A DNA stretch of 64,000 nt from Paenibacillus dendritiformis (GTDB taxonomy: Bacteria; Bacillota; Bacilli; Paenibacillales; Paenibacillaceae), in the NCBI RefSeq assembly GCF_945605565.1, contig NZ_OX216966.1:2658001-2722000 (forward strand), read 5' to 3'. Shown here in pieces: positions 63,246-64,000 of this stretch. Position numbers and translations under genes: made by a program. Every line of letters begins with the position of its first letter. Within the stretch, counting starts at the first letter, position 1. The notes below the pieces were generated by a model, which was not told the origin of the DNA, did no database searches, and was given only the letters and a program-made list of their open reading frames with translations.

Positions 63246-63586
63246 GAGTGTACTGAGTAAATAAGCGCGAAAAGAAAATTAAGCGTACTAAGTACTTTGA
63301 GCGTCCTAAGTAAATAGAGTGTGCTGAGTAAAATTAAGCGTATTAAGTAAACTGGGTGGACTAAGGTAAATAGAACGTGCTAAGTAAATTGGGTGGAGTA
63401 AGGTAAATAGAGCGTACCAAGTAATCTGGGTGGACAAAGTAAATGGAAGCGTACTAAGGTAAACTGGGTGGACAAAGTAATAGAGCGTACTAAGATAAAC
63501 TGAGTGCACTAAGTAAATTGAACGTACTAAGTAACTAGAGTGTACTAAATAGCGTGTGTTAAGTGAATCGAGTGAACTAAGTTGGC
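63246..63586. repeat. Degenerate 18-bp tandem repeat, about 19 units
   Basis: Units of 17-19 bp follow a consensus near GAGCGTACTAAGTAAACT. Several GAGCGTACTAAG units alternate with GGGTGGACTAAG units, hinting at a 36-bp higher-order pattern. Frames on the minus strand read as simple Ser/Leu/Tyr repeats and are not believable genes. Confidence 0.85.
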
Positions 63587-63940
63587 TACTGTTGCTGAAT
63601 TGGCTATATTTGCCCAAGCTGTCCCCCAAAGCTGCAAAATTACAGCATTTTTATGAACATATCGATGCCGCAATGGGGTTCCTGCAAAAGTGCAGGAATT
63701 TCAGCCATATCGCGTAAATAGTTGATATAACTTGTGAAAATGATGTATTCTTGCAGCAATTTCATCCTAGAACGGCGCAACCGCCGCAAATTACTGTAGC
63801 CACGCAGCAATTTTCACTCCGGAACCGGACAAGCCGATCCAACCGTTCCAACTGAACCAATCGAACCAATCGAACCAACCGGTCGAAGCCATTTCACCGC
63901 AACCCTGGGCATGCCGAAGGAAATTACCCCTAAGGCATCC
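63587..63940. other. Gene-free region with TGCA-rich motifs
   Basis: No gene was seen. The region contains GCTGCAAAATTACAGC, TTCCTGCAAAAGTGCAGGAA (near 63679), TTGCAGCAATTTCA and ACGCAGCAATTTTCA, similar to strings at 38500-38670. It also contains several CCAATCGAACCAA copies near 63840-63885. Confidence 0.45.
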
Positions 63941-63949
63941 CCATTAAAA

Positions 63950-63973
63950 AACACCCTTAGCGGGTGTTTTTTT
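63950..63973. terminator. Terminator near window end
   Basis: AACACCC and GGGTGTT pair around TTAGC, with A-run before and T-run after, so it works in both directions. The gene it serves lies outside the window. Confidence 0.8.
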
Positions 63974-64000
63974 GATGGCGGCATAGCCCTTGCTGGCTTA

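Noticed and set aside
63306..63629. Minus-strand frame of Ser/Leu/Tyr repeats near the window end
   Set aside because: It is the translation of the 18-bp tandem repeat, with no ribosome site and with units whose length varies (17-19 bp), which would break the reading frame.
1..64000. rRNA and tRNA genes
   Set aside because: No rRNA sequence or convincing tRNA cloverleaf with flanking context was noticed. The tRNA-related signal near leuS is a T-box leader.

Overview
The window is a chromosomal segment of a spore-forming Gram-positive bacterium, most likely a Paenibacillus. The evidence is spoVAC-spoVAD-spoVAE, gpr, sigK and a Spo0E-like gene, strong Bacillus-type ribosome binding sites, many TTG/GTG starts, a leucine T-box, and the conserved Firmicute cluster yqeG-yqeH-aroE-yhbY-nadD-yqeK-rsfS next to leuS and the comE genes. 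The species is not determinable from the sequence alone.

Region 1 (1-13105) is accessory. It holds an RDD membrane protein, a pRiA4b ORF-3-like protein, a TetR regulator divergent from an alpha/beta hydrolase, and an RRNPP-like regulator (4310-5587). Only 5 bases downstream of the regulator lies a 43-codon gene (5593-5724) for a secreted-peptide precursor, so the two look like a receptor-pheromone quorum-sensing pair. A Spo0E-like gene follows. Then comes a tandem duplication (offset about 1508 bp) of the Spo0E tail and a nucleotidyltransferase gene; one copy is truncated and a degraded transposase lies between the copies. A GH19 chitinase and the 5-oxoprolinase operon pxpB-pxpC-pxpA complete the region.

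Region 2 (13404-31290) is a type I-C CRISPR-Cas locus flanked by two arrays with the same repeat and related leaders: array 1 (23 repeats, 13607-15109) and array 2 (25 repeats plus a broken one, 26827-28509). Between array 1 and cas3 sit two bPH2 membrane genes (ydbS/ydbT-like) and a WYL regulator. The cas order is cas3, cas5c, cas8c, cas7c, cas4, cas1, cas2. Distal to array 2 is a decayed island: a broken ADP-ribosylglycohydrolase gene, a small unknown gene, a partial copy of the sigK promoter and 5' end, a ParE/RelE-like toxin-antitoxin pair, and two orphan CRISPR repeats just before intact sigK.

Region 3 (31607-43435) holds sigK, a DUF2188 protein, a CBM9-like protein, a large unknown enzyme-like protein, the spoVA operon, and a moxR-DUF58-transglutaminase operon.

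Region 4 (43580-63002) is core housekeeping: the yqeG to rsfS cluster, a CvfB-like protein, a methyltransferase, T-box-leuS, comER, comEA, comEB, comEC, an ECF sigma/anti-sigma pair, holA, rpsT and gpr. The window ends with about 1 kb without genes that contains a striking degenerate 18-bp tandem repeat (63246-63586).
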